Source of the DNA: Denitromonas sp.
GTDB taxonomy: Bacteria; Pseudomonadota; Gammaproteobacteria; Burkholderiales; Rhodocyclaceae
NCBI RefSeq assembly: GCF_034676725.1
Contig: NZ_JAUCBR010000004.1
Coordinates: 3,376,001 to 3,440,000 of the forward strand
Direction of reading: 5' to 3'
DNA length: 64,000 nucleotides
The position numbers and the translations under genes were made by a program. A model generated the notes under the pieces. That model was not told the DNA's origin and searched no databases. It saw only the letters and a list, made by a program, of their open reading frames with translations. This document shows positions 18,039 to 26,884 of the stretch, in pieces (position 1 is the stretch's first letter; every line of letters starts with the position of its first letter).

Positions 18039-19178
18039 ATGCAGCGACGTCACACCGCGACTCTCTCCGTGCTCGCCGCCAGCCTGCTGCTGGCTGGCTG
18101 CAATGGCAGCATTATCGAGACCAAGAAAATCGACTACAAGAGCGCGGCCAAGGCGCCGACGCTCGAAGTGCCGCCCGATCTGACGGTGCCCAACCGCAAT
18201 GACCGCTACGCCGTGCCCGACTCCGGTGGCAAGGGCAGTGCGACCTTCTCGACCTATACCGCCGAACGCGCGGCGCCGGCCGGTGTCGGCGAAGCGCGTG
18301 AAGTGCTGCCGGCCGAGGCGGGCATGCGGGTCGAGCGCGCCGGCTCCCAGCGCTGGCTGGTGATCAACAAGACGCCCGAAGAGCTGTGGCCGGAAGTGCG
18401 CAACTTCTGGATCGAGCTCGGCTTCATCGTGAATGTCGACTCGCCCGAGATCGGCGTGATGGAAACCGACTGGGCCGAAGACCGCGCCAAGATCCCGCAG
18501 GACATCATCCGCAGCACGATCGGCAAGGTGATCGACGGCCTGTATTCGACCCCCGAGCGCGACAAGTTCCGCACCCGGATCGAGAAGGGTGCGCAGCCCG
18601 GGACGGTCGAGGTATTCATCAGCCATCGCGGCATGATGGAAATCTACGAGAACGAATCGAAAGCCACCACCGTCTGGCAGCCGCGCCCGGCCGACCCGGA
18701 ACTCGAAGCCGAGATGCTCCGTCGCCTGATGGTGCATCTGGGCGCCGAAGAGAAGCGCGCCGAAGAGGCGGTTGCCGTGGCGCCGCGTCCCGAGCAGGCC
18801 ACCCTGGCCAATACGGCCGGCAAGACCTTGCTGCAGGTCGACGAGCCCTTCGACCGCGCCTGGCGTCGTGTCGGCCTGGCGCTCGACCGGATCGGCTTCA
18901 CGGTGCAGGACCGCAACCGCTCCGAGGGCGTGTACTACGTGCGCTACATCGACCCGGAACTCGACAACAATTCCAAGAAGCCGGAAGGCTTCCTGTCGAA
19001 GCTGGCCTTCTGGCGCAGCAACGAGAAGCCGGCGGTGTCGGGGAGCGAGTACCGGATCCAGGTCGCGGGTGAAAATGCTGACCGCAGCCGCGTCCGTGTG
19101 TTGACGGCCGAAGGGGGTGAAGACACCTCCCAGACCGCCAGCAAGATCCTCGGCTTGCTGCACGAACAGCTGAAGTGA
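18039..19178 (+). CDS. bamC: Outer membrane assembly lipoprotein BamC
   Basis: A 379-residue lipoprotein of the BAM complex. The signal ends in the lipobox LLLAGC (Cys near residue 21). The unstructured N-terminal segment that contacts BamD is recognisable by DYKSAAKAPTLEVPPDLT. Two helix-grip domains follow (about residues 95-220 and 265-379). It sits 20 bp after dapA, and its stop overlaps the GTG start of the next gene. Confidence 0.88.
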   Translation: MQRRHTATLSVLAASLLLAGCNGSIIETKKIDYKSAAKAPTLEVPPDLTVPNRNDRYAVPDSGGKGSATFSTYTAERAAPAGVGEAREVLPAEAGMRVERAGSQRWLVINKTPEELWPEVRNFWIELGFIVNVDSPEIGVMETDWAEDRAKIPQDIIRSTIGKVIDGLYSTPERDKFRTRIEKGAQPGTVEVFISHRGMMEIYENESKATTVWQPRPADPELEAEMLRRLMVHLGAEEKRAEEAVAVAPRPEQATLANTAGKTLLQVDEPFDRAWRRVGLALDRIGFTVQDRNRSEGVYYVRYIDPELDNNSKKPEGFLSKLAFWRSNEKPAVSGSEYRIQVAGENADRSRVRVLTAEGGEDTSQTASKILGLLHEQLK

Positions 19179-19957
19179 TCCGCTTCGCCTCGCTGGGCAG
19201 CGGCAGCCGCGGCAACGCGCTGCTGGTCCAGTCGGGGCGAACCCGCCTGCTGATCGATTGTGGCTTCGGCCCCCGGGTGCTGGCGCAACGCCTCGCCCGG
19301 CTCGGCGTCGTTCCCGAGCAGATCGATGCTGTGCTCATCACCCATGAGCACAGCGATCACGTGGCCGGTGTGGCCGCGCTGGCCAAGCGATATGCCTGCC
19401 CCGTCTACCTGTCTGCCGGCACGCGCCAGGCGCTGGCGCGCCGGCAGATCGCCGTGCCGCATCTCGAAGAGATCGACCCCGCGGCCAGTTTTACCATCCA
19501 GGATGTCGAGGTCCGGCCCTACGCGGTGCCGCACGATGCGGCCGAACCCACACAGTTCGTTCTGGCCAGCGACGGGATCCGGCTTGGCGTGTTGACCGAT
19601 GCCGGCAGTATCACGCCCGCCATGCTCGACGCGCTGCGCGGCTGCAACGGCCTAATGCTTGAATTCAATCATGATGCCGACATGCTGGCGCGAGGGCCGT
19701 ACCCGGCGTACCTGAAGGCCCGCGTCGGTGGGGCATACGGGCATCTGGACAATGGCATGGCCACCGACTTGCTGGCGCAGTTGCGCAGCGACGCCCTGCA
19801 AGTGGTGCTGGCCGCCCATCTGAGCGAAACCAACAACCACCCGGATCATGTCCGGGCGCATCTTGCGCGGGTGCTCGCCGGTGCGCCGACGGCCTGGCAT
19901 GTGGCCAGCCAGCATGACGGCTCGGGCTGGCTGACACTGGGGCGTGTTCACGGTTAG
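19175..19957 (+). CDS. MBL-fold metallohydrolase
   Basis: A 260-residue metallo-beta-lactamase-fold protein of the YycJ/WalJ-like group. The GTG start overlaps the bamC stop (GTGA). The metal motif is VLITHEHSDHVAG, preceded by the strand LLIDCGFG; further ligands are in LTDAG and AAHLSETNNHPDH. Members are annotated as nuclease-like or phosphodiesterase-like. The activity is not determined here. Confidence 0.85.
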   Translation: MIRFASLGSGSRGNALLVQSGRTRLLIDCGFGPRVLAQRLARLGVVPEQIDAVLITHEHSDHVAGVAALAKRYACPVYLSAGTRQALARRQIAVPHLEEIDPAASFTIQDVEVRPYAVPHDAAEPTQFVLASDGIRLGVLTDAGSITPAMLDALRGCNGLMLEFNHDADMLARGPYPAYLKARVGGAYGHLDNGMATDLLAQLRSDALQVVLAAHLSETNNHPDHVRAHLARVLAGAPTAWHVASQHDGSGWLTLGRVHG

Positions 19958-20108
19958 CCCGCGGTCGTGCCTCTGGTTGTGATCAGGGCAGGGCGCGACG
20001 CCGCCGTGGGGACAAGCAGGCGCGAGTCCAAAGGATTGATGCCGTGCGCGCACGTCATCATGGAGTCCCCAGGCGCACTGTGATCACGCCCTGAACCCCT
20101 GAAAGCAA

Positions 20109-20118
20109 GAAACCCCGC
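20109..20118. terminator. Left arm of a terminator split by the insertion sequence
   Basis: GAAACCCCGC here pairs with GCGGGGTTTC at 21739-21748. Before insertion the arms were separated only by the 4-base loop CGCA, now duplicated on both sides of the element. The hairpin would have ended the lipoprotein gene read leftward from 22170, whose stop lies about 20 bp from the right arm. Confidence 0.7.
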
Positions 20119-20122
20119 CGCA

Positions 20123-20139
20123 CAGACTGTGTAAAAACG
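20123..20139 (+). repeat. Left inverted repeat of the IS
   Basis: CAGACTGTGTAAAAACG; it matches the complement of the right end at 21718-21734 for at least 16 bases. Confidence 0.88.
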
Positions 20140-20154
20140 CGGTCTAGCGTCTCG

Positions 20155-20189
20155 GTGGTAAAAAACGCCTCGCGCAAGCGGGGCGTTTT
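20155..20189 (-). terminator. Terminator of the transposase gene
   Basis: A 12-bp stem (20162-20173 with 20178-20189, one T-G wobble, loop GCAA) followed on the minus strand by six or more T residues. It lies about 30 bp after the transposase stop. Confidence 0.8.
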
Positions 20190-20220
20190 CTATTCTGGCG
20201 TGAGATAGAAATTGCCCCGC

Positions 20221-21672
20221 TCACGCGGTGGCAAGCACCTCGATGATTCGGCCATTTCCTAGGATGTTGCTCACTCGGCGGAAGTTGTAAGCCAGTACCG
20301 CCAATGCCATTTCTGCACGCGCGCCGCTGGCGCCTCGCAACAGCAAGCGCCCGTTGCCAAGGATGTGTGTCTTGAGCGTTCCGAAGGGGTGCTCAACGAG
20401 CGAACGGCGCTCGCGCATCTTGTTCGGGTCGGCTTCCAGCCGGGCGCGGGCTGATTCAAGTGCCGCTTCATGGTTGTGGCGGCTCACATGCCGGTATTTG
20501 GCGTTGGTGCATTGGCGCTTCAATGGGCAAGCGCCGCAGACCGTGGCGGCATAGATCACTTCCCTGCGCTTGTGCATCGCCTGCTTGCGGGCAAGAAACT
20601 GTCCGGCCGGGCAGTGATAGCCGTCGCGCTGCGCATCGAAGACGAATTGATCCTTCTGGAACAGGGCACCGTCCCCCTGGTTGTTGATCGCGCGATTCGG
20701 AGGTACGAAGGCCGCAATGCCCGAGCGCTCGCACGCGTCGAGTTGTGCGCCATTGGAGTAGCCGGCATCGGCCACAACCGTCAGCTCAGCTTGCCCGAGT
20801 ACCGTCTGGGCAGCCTTGGCCATTGGCTCGAGTTGGCGGTTATCGCTCGCCTCGTCCGTCACCTCGTGATGAATGATCAGCCCGTGCTCGCCATCGACCG
20901 CGCTTTGCACGTTCCAGGCCACACGCGAGGGGCCCTGCGCCGTCTTCATCAGGCGCGCTTCCGGTTCGCCCTGCACGTGGTGGGCCACATCCATCTCTTC
21001 CATCAGCGCGTGCGCACTGATCACGTTGTCGCGCTGGTGCTTGAGGCGCGCGATCGTTGTGCTCAACTGCGCTTGATCGGGGACAGCTTCATCGCCTTCC
21101 GAACGATCCGCCGCATCCAGTTCGACCAGATACTGCGCGATGCGCGCATCAATCCGTTCGCGCTCCCGCGCCAGCTTCGCCTTGCTGATCACCTTGCGCT
21201 TGCTGGCCACCGCACCGAATTTTGAGCCGTCGATGGCTACCAGCTGGCCAGTGACCAGTGATTGCTCGCGGCAGAACCCCACAAACGCGCGACAGGCCAG
21301 CACCAGGGCCTGGCCATTCTCGCGACGGAAGTTGGCGATGGTCTTGAAGTCGGGGCGCAACTGGCGCAGCAGCCACAGCAACTCGATATTGCGCTGGGCT
21401 TCGCGCTCGAGCTTGCGCGAGGAGCGCACCTGATTGAGGTAGCCATACAGGTACAGCTTGAGCAGATCGGCCGGATCATAGGGCGGGCGCCCGGTGTGCT
21501 TGGGCTGAGCCCGGGCAAAGCCCAGCCGCCCGACCTCAACGCGATCGACCCATAGGTCGATGACGCGCACCAGATGATCGTCTCCGATCAACTCATCGAG
21601 CGACACAGGAAACAAGCTGCCCTGCGTTCGTGATTCGCCTTGAACGAAACCCATAAAAGCAATGCCCGCCAT
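20221..21672 (-). CDS. IS1182-family transposase
   Basis: A 483-residue DDE transposase. The N-terminal part (residues 1-130) has the family pattern FFPVSLDEL-like start, GRPPYDPADLLKLYLYGYLNQ and the helix NIELLWLLRQLRPDFKTIANFR. The DDE core includes VAIDGSKFGAV (first Asp), VVADAGYSNG (second Asp) and a C-terminal Glu around RRSLVEHPFGTLK. A Cys-rich stretch (CPAGQF, CGACPLKRQC) is usual in the family. The frame is unbroken from ATG to TGA. The gene fills most of the element and is the only recognisable mobile gene in the window. Confidence 0.93.
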   Translation of the reverse strand: MAGIAFMGFVQGESRTQGSLFPVSLDELIGDDHLVRVIDLWVDRVEVGRLGFARAQPKHTGRPPYDPADLLKLYLYGYLNQVRSSRKLEREAQRNIELLWLLRQLRPDFKTIANFRRENGQALVLACRAFVGFCREQSLVTGQLVAIDGSKFGAVASKRKVISKAKLARERERIDARIAQYLVELDAADRSEGDEAVPDQAQLSTTIARLKHQRDNVISAHALMEEMDVAHHVQGEPEARLMKTAQGPSRVAWNVQSAVDGEHGLIIHHEVTDEASDNRQLEPMAKAAQTVLGQAELTVVADAGYSNGAQLDACERSGIAAFVPPNRAINNQGDGALFQKDQFVFDAQRDGYHCPAGQFLARKQAMHKRREVIYAATVCGACPLKRQCTNAKYRHVSRHNHEAALESARARLEADPNKMRERRSLVEHPFGTLKTHILGNGRLLLRGASGARAEMALAVLAYNFRRVSNILGNGRIIEVLATA

Positions 21673-21717
21673 CTTTCGATGACGGGCATTGTGTCAACTT
21701 CCAACCCCCGCGTCAGG

Positions 21718-21734
21718 GGTTTTTACACAGTCTG
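21718..21734 (-). repeat. Right inverted repeat of the IS
   Basis: GGTTTTTACACAGTCTG, the complement of the left end apart from the innermost base. Confidence 0.88.
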
Positions 21735-21738
21735 CGCA

Positions 21739-21748
21739 GCGGGGTTTC
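21739..21748. terminator. Right arm of the split terminator
   Basis: GCGGGGTTTC, complementary to 20109-20118. Leftward transcripts from the lipoprotein gene now run from this arm into the insertion sequence and no longer meet the full hairpin. Confidence 0.7.
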
Positions 21749-21768
21749 TCGCGTTCTGCCGAAGCGAA

Positions 21769-22170
21769 TTACTGCTTGGGCATTTCCGGCTTGGCTTCGC
21801 CAGCGGCGTCCTTGGCGGCCTCGACGGCGTTGCCGGCGGCTTCCTTGGCAGCTTCCACGGCATTGCCGGCGGCGTCCTTGGCAGCGGCGGCGGCGTCGGC
21901 AGCAGCGTCGCCAGCGGCAGCAGCGCCTTCCTTGGCGGCTTCCATGGCGTGGCCAGCGGCGTCCTTGGCCGAGTCAGCGGCGGCAGCGGCGCTGTCCTTG
22001 GCGGCGTCGGCGGCGCTCATCTCCTTGGCGGCTTCAGCCGGGGCTTCGGCGGCCGGCGCAGCCGGGGCGGCGACAGGGGCTTCGGCGGCCGGCGCGGCCG
22101 GCTCTTCCTTCTGGCCGCAGGCAGACACGGCGAGAGCGACAAGGGCGGCGACGAGGAGAGAATTCTTCAT
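21769..22170 (-). CDS. Alanine-rich lipoprotein with 11-residue helical repeats
   Basis: A 133-residue protein with a lipoprotein signal ending in AVSAC (Cys at residue 18) and a mature part over half alanine. From about residue 46 it runs in 11-residue units of the type AK(D/E)-x-A-x-x-A-x-(E/D)-A, for example AKDAAGNAVEA then AKEAAGNAVEA. This is the pattern of long amphipathic helices seen in LEA-like and apolipoprotein-like proteins. The repeats are also visible in the DNA. No family name can be given. A surface-anchored helical rod or stress protein is possible. Its natural terminator is interrupted by the insertion sequence. Confidence 0.8.
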   Translation of the reverse strand: MKNSLLVAALVALAVSACGQKEEPAAPAAEAPVAAPAAPAAEAPAEAAKEMSAADAAKDSAAAAADSAKDAAGHAMEAAKEGAAAAGDAAADAAAAAKDAAGNAVEAAKEAAGNAVEAAKDAAGEAKPEMPKQ

Positions 22171-22242
22171 GTTCAGATAACCTCTTTCTAGGGTTGGGTG
22201 TAGCGTTGATGTTCATCCCGCCTCAGGCAGGATTCGCCAAAA

Positions 22243-22270
22243 ATACTAGCATGCAGGTCATGCTGTACAA
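22243..22270 (-). promoter_or_regulatory. Sigma-70 promoter of the Ala-rich lipoprotein gene
   Basis: On the minus strand, TTGTAC (22265-22270), a 16-bp spacer and TAGTAT (22243-22248), about 72 bp before the start codon. The rest of the 333-bp gap to rlmD shows nothing else recognisable. Confidence 0.55.
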
Positions 22271-22503
22271 GTGGTTTGTTGCTGTGCCGCAACATCATTT
22301 GACAGGCTGAAACCCTAGTTCCTGCGCGGATATTGGTGTTTCGGACGATTGTTTAAATTGTTTCAGATTGTGCAATGTGTCGAAGTGTTTCGATACCACC
22401 GCCCAGGCGCCTTGCAGTGCCCGGCGACGCGTGCCGGCAGATGAAGGATTGATGTCACCGGCGGGCTCGCTACAATACCGCCTTTTCTCCCCGCCAGCCG
22501 ACC

Positions 22504-23805
22504 ATGCCCATTGCCACCATTCACTCGCTCGACAATGAAGGACGCGGGATTACCCGTTCTGCAGAAGGCAAGGCGGTGTTCGTGGAGGGCGCGCTGCCCG
22601 GCGAAGAGGTCGATTACACCGTTGTCCGCAAGAAGAAGACTTACGAGCAGGCGGAGATTCGCCAGATCGTGCGCCCGAGTGCCCAGCGGGTCACGCCCAG
22701 GTGCGCCTTCTTCGAGAAATGCGGTGGTTGTTCGATGCAGCATCTGGACAGCAATGCGCAGGCCGCGGTGAAGCAGCGGGTGCTGGAGAATGCGCTCTGG
22801 CATATCGCCCGTTTGAAGCCCGGGATCATCTATCCGGCCATCGTCGGTGCCCCCTGGGGGTATCGCTATCGCGCCCGCATCGGCGTGCGCTACGTGCCGT
22901 CGAAGGGTGGGGTGCTGGTCGGGTTTCATGAAAAGCGCAGCAGCTATATCGCGGACATGACCTCCTGCCAGATCCTGCCGCCGCACATTTCTGACATGTT
23001 GCTGCCGCTGCGCGAGCTGATCGATGGCCTGTCGGTGCGCGAGCGGTTGCCACAGATCGAGATTGCCATTGGCGATACCGAGACGGTGCTGGTTTTCCGC
23101 AACCTGGTCGATGTCGAGCCGGCCGATATCGCTCGCCTGCGCAGCTTCGCCGAAACGCATGCCATTCAGGTGTGGCTGCAGCCATCCGGGCCGGCATCGG
23201 CCTACCGCGTTCATCCCGAATCCGCCCCGGCGCTGACCTACAGCATGCCCGAGTTCGGCGTGACGATGACTTTCCGGCCGAACGATTTCACCCAGGTGAA
23301 TGTGCCGATCAACCGGGTGCTGATGCGTCGGTCCATGCATCTGCTCGATCCACAGCCGGGCGAGCGCATCGCCGACCTGTTCTGCGGCCTGGGTAATTTC
23401 AGCTTGCCGATCGCCCGCTCGGGGGCCATGGTCATCGGTGTCGAGGGCAGCGATGCACTGGTGGCCCGCGCGGCGGAAAATGCGCGCGCCAATGGCCTGG
23501 CCGAGCGCACCGAGTTCTACGCCGCCAACCTGTTCGAAGCCACTGAAGACAGCATCGCCGCGCTGGGCAAGCTGGACAAGCTGCTCATCGATCCGCCGCG
23601 TGATGGCGCCATGGCCGTTGTCCGCGCCCTCGGCCCCGACGCGCCGCGCCGCATCGTGTATGTGTCATGCAACCCGGCCTCGCTGGCGCGCGACGCCGCC
23701 GTGCTGGTGTATGAAAAAGGCTACCGGCTCAAGGGCGCCGGTATCGCCAACATGTTCCCGCAGACCTCGCATGTCGAGTCCATTGCACTCTTTGAGCGCG
23801 ACTGA
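22504..23805 (+). CDS. rlmD: 23S rRNA (uracil-1939-C5)-methyltransferase
   Basis: A 433-residue RNA methyltransferase. It has an N-terminal TRAM domain (about residues 1-55), a 4Fe-4S cluster motif C-x5-C-x2-C (CAFFEKCGGC) with a later Cys in TSCQILP, and the SAM domain with DLFCGLGNFSLPIA. The catalytic Cys is in YVSCNPASLARD, and LIDPPRDG matches the family. The 4Fe-4S motif and length separate it from TrmA. The gene stands alone, with a tRNA gene 70 bp downstream. Confidence 0.93.
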   Translation: MPIATIHSLDNEGRGITRSAEGKAVFVEGALPGEEVDYTVVRKKKTYEQAEIRQIVRPSAQRVTPRCAFFEKCGGCSMQHLDSNAQAAVKQRVLENALWHIARLKPGIIYPAIVGAPWGYRYRARIGVRYVPSKGGVLVGFHEKRSSYIADMTSCQILPPHISDMLLPLRELIDGLSVRERLPQIEIAIGDTETVLVFRNLVDVEPADIARLRSFAETHAIQVWLQPSGPASAYRVHPESAPALTYSMPEFGVTMTFRPNDFTQVNVPINRVLMRRSMHLLDPQPGERIADLFCGLGNFSLPIARSGAMVIGVEGSDALVARAAENARANGLAERTEFYAANLFEATEDSIAALGKLDKLLIDPPRDGAMAVVRALGPDAPRRIVYVSCNPASLARDAAVLVYEKGYRLKGAGIANMFPQTSHVESIALFERD

Positions 23806-23875
23806 CGAGGGCGGCGCAATCGGCTATACTCCGGCCCGCGCCGGGTCCGCCGTCCAATGAGCGGTTGCGGTGCGT

Positions 23876-23963
23876 GGAAGCGTGGCAGAGTGGTCGATTG
23901 CACCGGTCTTGAAAACCGGCAACGGGCAACCGTTCGTGAGTTCGAATCTCACCGCTTCCGCCA
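23876..23963 (+). tRNA. tRNA-Ser (anticodon TGA)
   Basis: An 88-nt type II tRNA. Acceptor stem GGAAGCG pairs with CGCTTCC; the anticodon arm CCGGT-CTTGAAA-ACCGG gives anticodon TGA, reading UCA. A long variable arm and the TTCGAATC T-loop are present, and CCA is encoded (23961-23963). Confidence 0.95.
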
Positions 23964-23974
23964 GCAGTTGATCG

Positions 23975-24003
23975 AACGCGGCGCTCGGCCGCGTTTTTTT
24001 TTT
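23975..24003 (+). terminator. Terminator after tRNA-Ser
   Basis: An 8-bp stem (AACGCGGC / GCCGCGTT, loop GCTCG) followed by a T run to 24003. Confidence 0.88.
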
Positions 24004-24033
24004 GCTCGTGTCGGCATGCGTGTTCGCGTATTT

Positions 24034-24059
24034 CGCGGATCGCGGATCGCGGATCGCGG
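24034..24059. repeat. Short tandem repeat CGCGGAT
   Basis: Three exact 7-bp units CGCGGAT plus a partial fourth, between the tRNA terminator and the response regulator gene. No role is evident. Confidence 0.7.
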
Positions 24060-24169
24060 GCTTTGGGCACAATGTCACGCGGCAACGGCCAGGTCAGGTT
24101 TCGCGGTGCTGCGTTGCGCGTCGGGTCTGCCGGCAACCGCCGCGCTGACACTGAGGCAAGGACAGGGGT

Positions 24170-24760
24170 ATGAAGCGGGTATTGATTGTCGATGATGACC
24201 GGGTGGTCCTGAATCTGCTTGCCGAAGGCCTGCGCGAACTGGGTTATGAGGTGGCAACGGCGGTGTCCGGCGCGGATGCGCTGCTGCGGGTGGTCGAGCA
24301 GGATTTCGATCTGGCGGTGCTCGACATGCGCATGCCTGGCATGCCGGGCCTCGATCTGGCGCGTGCGCTGGGCGAGGCAGGTGGCCCACCCTTTGTCTTT
24401 CTGTCGGCATTTGGTGATACCGACGTGGTGCAGGCGGCGGCGGAGGCTGGCGCGATGGGCTACCTGGTCAAGCCGGTGGATGTGCCGCAGCTGGTGCCGT
24501 TTCTCGAAGCCTCGATCGCCCGGGCGCGGGAGATGGCAGATCTTCGCACCACCACGGGGCACCTGGAGCAGGCGCTGTCGGTGGAGCAAAAGACACGGAC
24601 TGCCGTTGGCATCATCATGGTTCGCAAGGGCTTGAATCGCCAGCAGGCGTTCGATTTCCTGCGCGCCCAGGCGCGTTCGCAACGACGCAAGATCGGTGAT
24701 CTGTCCGAAGATCTGATCGCCGCGGTCGAGGGAATCAACCAGATTCTGCGCGATTCCTGA
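24170..24760 (+). CDS. Response regulator with ANTAR RNA-binding domain
   Basis: A 196-residue protein with a receiver domain (about residues 3-118; acidic pair VDDD, phosphoacceptor Asp in LAVLDMRMPG, Lys in YLVKPVD) and a C-terminal ANTAR domain (about 135-190, RTAVGIIMVRKGLNRQQAFDFLRAQA). ANTAR regulators, such as NasT and AmiR, act on leader RNA hairpins to prevent termination. An AAGGA ribosome-binding site precedes the ATG. The histidine kinase gene 267 bp downstream is the likely partner. I found no clear paired hexaloop hairpins nearby, so the RNA target may be elsewhere. Confidence 0.92.
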   Translation: MKRVLIVDDDRVVLNLLAEGLRELGYEVATAVSGADALLRVVEQDFDLAVLDMRMPGMPGLDLARALGEAGGPPFVFLSAFGDTDVVQAAAEAGAMGYLVKPVDVPQLVPFLEASIARAREMADLRTTTGHLEQALSVEQKTRTAVGIIMVRKGLNRQQAFDFLRAQARSQRRKIGDLSEDLIAAVEGINQILRDS

Positions 24761-25027
24761 GTCCGAGGCTTTCGCATTGCGCGCGCTTGTGTCAGGCTCG
24801 ACGCCATGTCGCAGCGTGCGACGTCGCGGCGACCCACCGCAGGTGGTGCGTCGCGCTTGAACATTGTGTGACCGCCGGGCCAAACAGCCGCCCGATCCCG
24901 CGTCATATTCCGCACGGCCGGCAATGCCCGGTCGACTCGAACGGGCCCGAACCCCGCCCGCACCACTTCATCGACGCGCCCGGCAGCGGCCGGTGCGTAA
25001 CGACGGACGTTGTTCGCAGGAAGGATC

Positions 25028-26884
25028 ATGCTGGCCAATCTGAACGTCGCTCGGCGACTCGCCCTGGGTTTCGGCCTGGTGTTGCTGCTGCTTGTTCTCT
25101 CGGTGATCCTGGGGCTGAACCGGCTGGCGACGCTCAATGACATGGTCGAGCGGGTGGTGACGCGAGACCGCGAGAATGTGGCGCTGGCCAATCGCGCGCT
25201 TGATCTGATGAACGAGCAGGCGCAAGACACCTTGTTGATGTTTCACGAGGACCATCCGTCGATGGTGCGGGCGCGCATCACCGAGCGGGAGGTGGCCATC
25301 GATGCGACGATCCAGCAGCTCGAAGCACAGCTCGAGCATGCGCCAAGCCTGCTGCTGCTCGAGCGTATCCGCGAGCAGCGTGACGGCTATGTGAATTCCT
25401 TTCTGAACGTCGCGCAGCATCTGGCGTCAGAGCGGCGCGACGAAGCGCTGCACAGTGTACTGATTGACACCGTTCCCCGTGTCAATGGGCTGAAGGTGTC
25501 GATCGAGGCGCTGATCGGCATGCAGGATCGCGTGCTGCGAGAGATGGGAAGCCGCTCTCTGGCCACCTTCGACCGGGCCTACCAGATGCTGATTGCCTTT
25601 CTGGTACTGGCCGTGATCTGTGCCGTGGTGTTGTCGGCGTGGATCATCCGCGGCGTCATCCGCCCGCTCGGGGGGGAGCCCGAGGCCGTGCGCGCTGTCG
25701 TCGAGCGCATCGCCCGCGGCGAGCTGGACAGCCCGATCACATTGCGGCCGGATGATCGTGGCAGCCTGCTGTCGGCCATGCGCGCCATGCAGGAGAACCT
25801 GCGCCACCTGATCGGCGAGCGTCGGCGGGTGGAGCTGGCCTTGCGCGAGAGCCAGGCCCGCTTCCAGGGCTTGATTGAAACCTTCCGGGACTGGGCGTGG
25901 GAGGTCGATGCGCAGTGGCGCTATACCTACGTGGGGCCGCAGGCCCGCAGCATCCTCGGCTATTCGCCGGACGAACTGATCGGCCGCACGCCGTTTGAGC
26001 TGATGCCGCCGGAAGAGGCCGCGCGCGTGCAGCGGCTGGCAGAGGCGGCCCGGATCGCGTCGCAACCGATCGTGGCGCTGGAAAACATCAACCAACACAA
26101 GAGCGGACGGCAGGTCGTGCTCGAGAGCAGCGGGCAACCATTTTTCGATGTGGAGGGGCGATTTCGCGGCTATCGCGGGGTTGACCGCGAGATTACCGAC
26201 CGCAAGCAGGCCGAGGCCGCGCGCCTGGATGAGGTCGAGCGGCTACGCGATGCGCTGGTGCGCGAGGTGCACCATCGCATCAAGAACAACCTGCAGACCG
26301 TGGTTGGCCTGCTGCGACGCGAGGCCGGCAAGCGCCCCGAGGCGCAGGCATCGATCGAGTCGGCGATCGCCCAGGTACAGGCGGTCGCGGTGGTCCACGG
26401 GCTGTACGGGCAGGTAACGCGGCATAGCGTGATGCTGTGCGAATTGGTCCCGGCGGTGGTGGGTAACGTCTCGGAGCTCAGCGGTGTGCCGATCCGCCTG
26501 GAGGGCTTGCCGCTCCCCGAAGGGCGCTTGCTCATCCGCGAGAGCGAAACGGTGGCCGTCGCGCTGGTGCTGAATGAACTGGTGACCAACGCGGTCAAGC
26601 ACGCTGCCGAGGCCGCCGGCAAGGAGCCGCCCCGGGTGGTCGTCCACCGCAGCGGATCTGGCGCCGAGGTGTCGATCGAGAACCCCGGCCGGCTGGCTGC
26701 GGATTTCGATTTCGATGCGCGTAGCGGGATCGGCACCGGCCTGGGCCTGGTGCGTGCGCTGATGCCCGTGCCCGGCATGTCGGTGTCGTATCGCCAGAAG
26801 GGCGATTTGGTCCGCGTCGAGGTGCATATCGCACCACCCGTGTTGTCCGAAGCGCCGCTTGCGACGGAGGGCATACTGCCTTGA
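25028..26884 (+). CDS. Membrane sensor histidine kinase (HisKA_2/HWE type)
   Basis: A 618-residue kinase: helix 1 (about residues 10-30), a periplasmic four-helix sensor (31-185), helix 2 (188-208), HAMP (209-265), PAS (about 275-395) and a HisKA_2/HWE-type kinase core. The phosphorylated His is in REVHHRIKNNLQTVVGLL (415/416), and the N box is LNELVTNAVKHA. The ATG at 25028 is preferred to 25010. HisKA_2 kinases commonly pair with ANTAR regulators, and one lies just upstream. Residues 10-268 align without gaps to the MCP encoded next, so both should sense the same kind of signal. Confidence 0.9.
   Translation: MLANLNVARRLALGFGLVLLLLVLSVILGLNRLATLNDMVERVVTRDRENVALANRALDLMNEQAQDTLLMFHEDHPSMVRARITEREVAIDATIQQLEAQLEHAPSLLLLERIREQRDGYVNSFLNVAQHLASERRDEALHSVLIDTVPRVNGLKVSIEALIGMQDRVLREMGSRSLATFDRAYQMLIAFLVLAVICAVVLSAWIIRGVIRPLGGEPEAVRAVVERIARGELDSPITLRPDDRGSLLSAMRAMQENLRHLIGERRRVELALRESQARFQGLIETFRDWAWEVDAQWRYTYVGPQARSILGYSPDELIGRTPFELMPPEEAARVQRLAEAARIASQPIVALENINQHKSGRQVVLESSGQPFFDVEGRFRGYRGVDREITDRKQAEAARLDEVERLRDALVREVHHRIKNNLQTVVGLLRREAGKRPEAQASIESAIAQVQAVAVVHGLYGQVTRHSVMLCELVPAVVGNVSELSGVPIRLEGLPLPEGRLLIRESETVAVALVLNELVTNAVKHAAEAAGKEPPRVVVHRSGSGAEVSIENPGRLAADFDFDARSGIGTGLGLVRALMPVPGMSVSYRQKGDLVRVEVHIAPPVLSEAPLATEGILP

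Larger units (their letters stand above)
20123..21734 (-). mobile_element. IS1182-family insertion sequence, complete
   Basis: A 1612-bp element bounded by inverted repeats CAGACTGTGTAAAAAC and flanked by a 4-bp direct repeat, CGCA (20119-20122 and 21735-21738). One intact transposase gene runs leftward, with its own terminator near the left end. It has landed exactly in the loop of a terminator hairpin. All parts look intact, so it may be recent and mobile. Confidence 0.92.

Noticed and set aside
24034..24059. CGCGGAT repeats as a CRISPR fragment
   Set aside because: Units are 7 bp and contiguous, with no spacers and no cas genes.
24761..25027. Hairpins between the ANTAR regulator and kinase as possible ANTAR RNA targets
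   Set aside because: The stems seen (for example CCACC-GCA-GGTGG) lack the paired six-base loops described for ANTAR targets.
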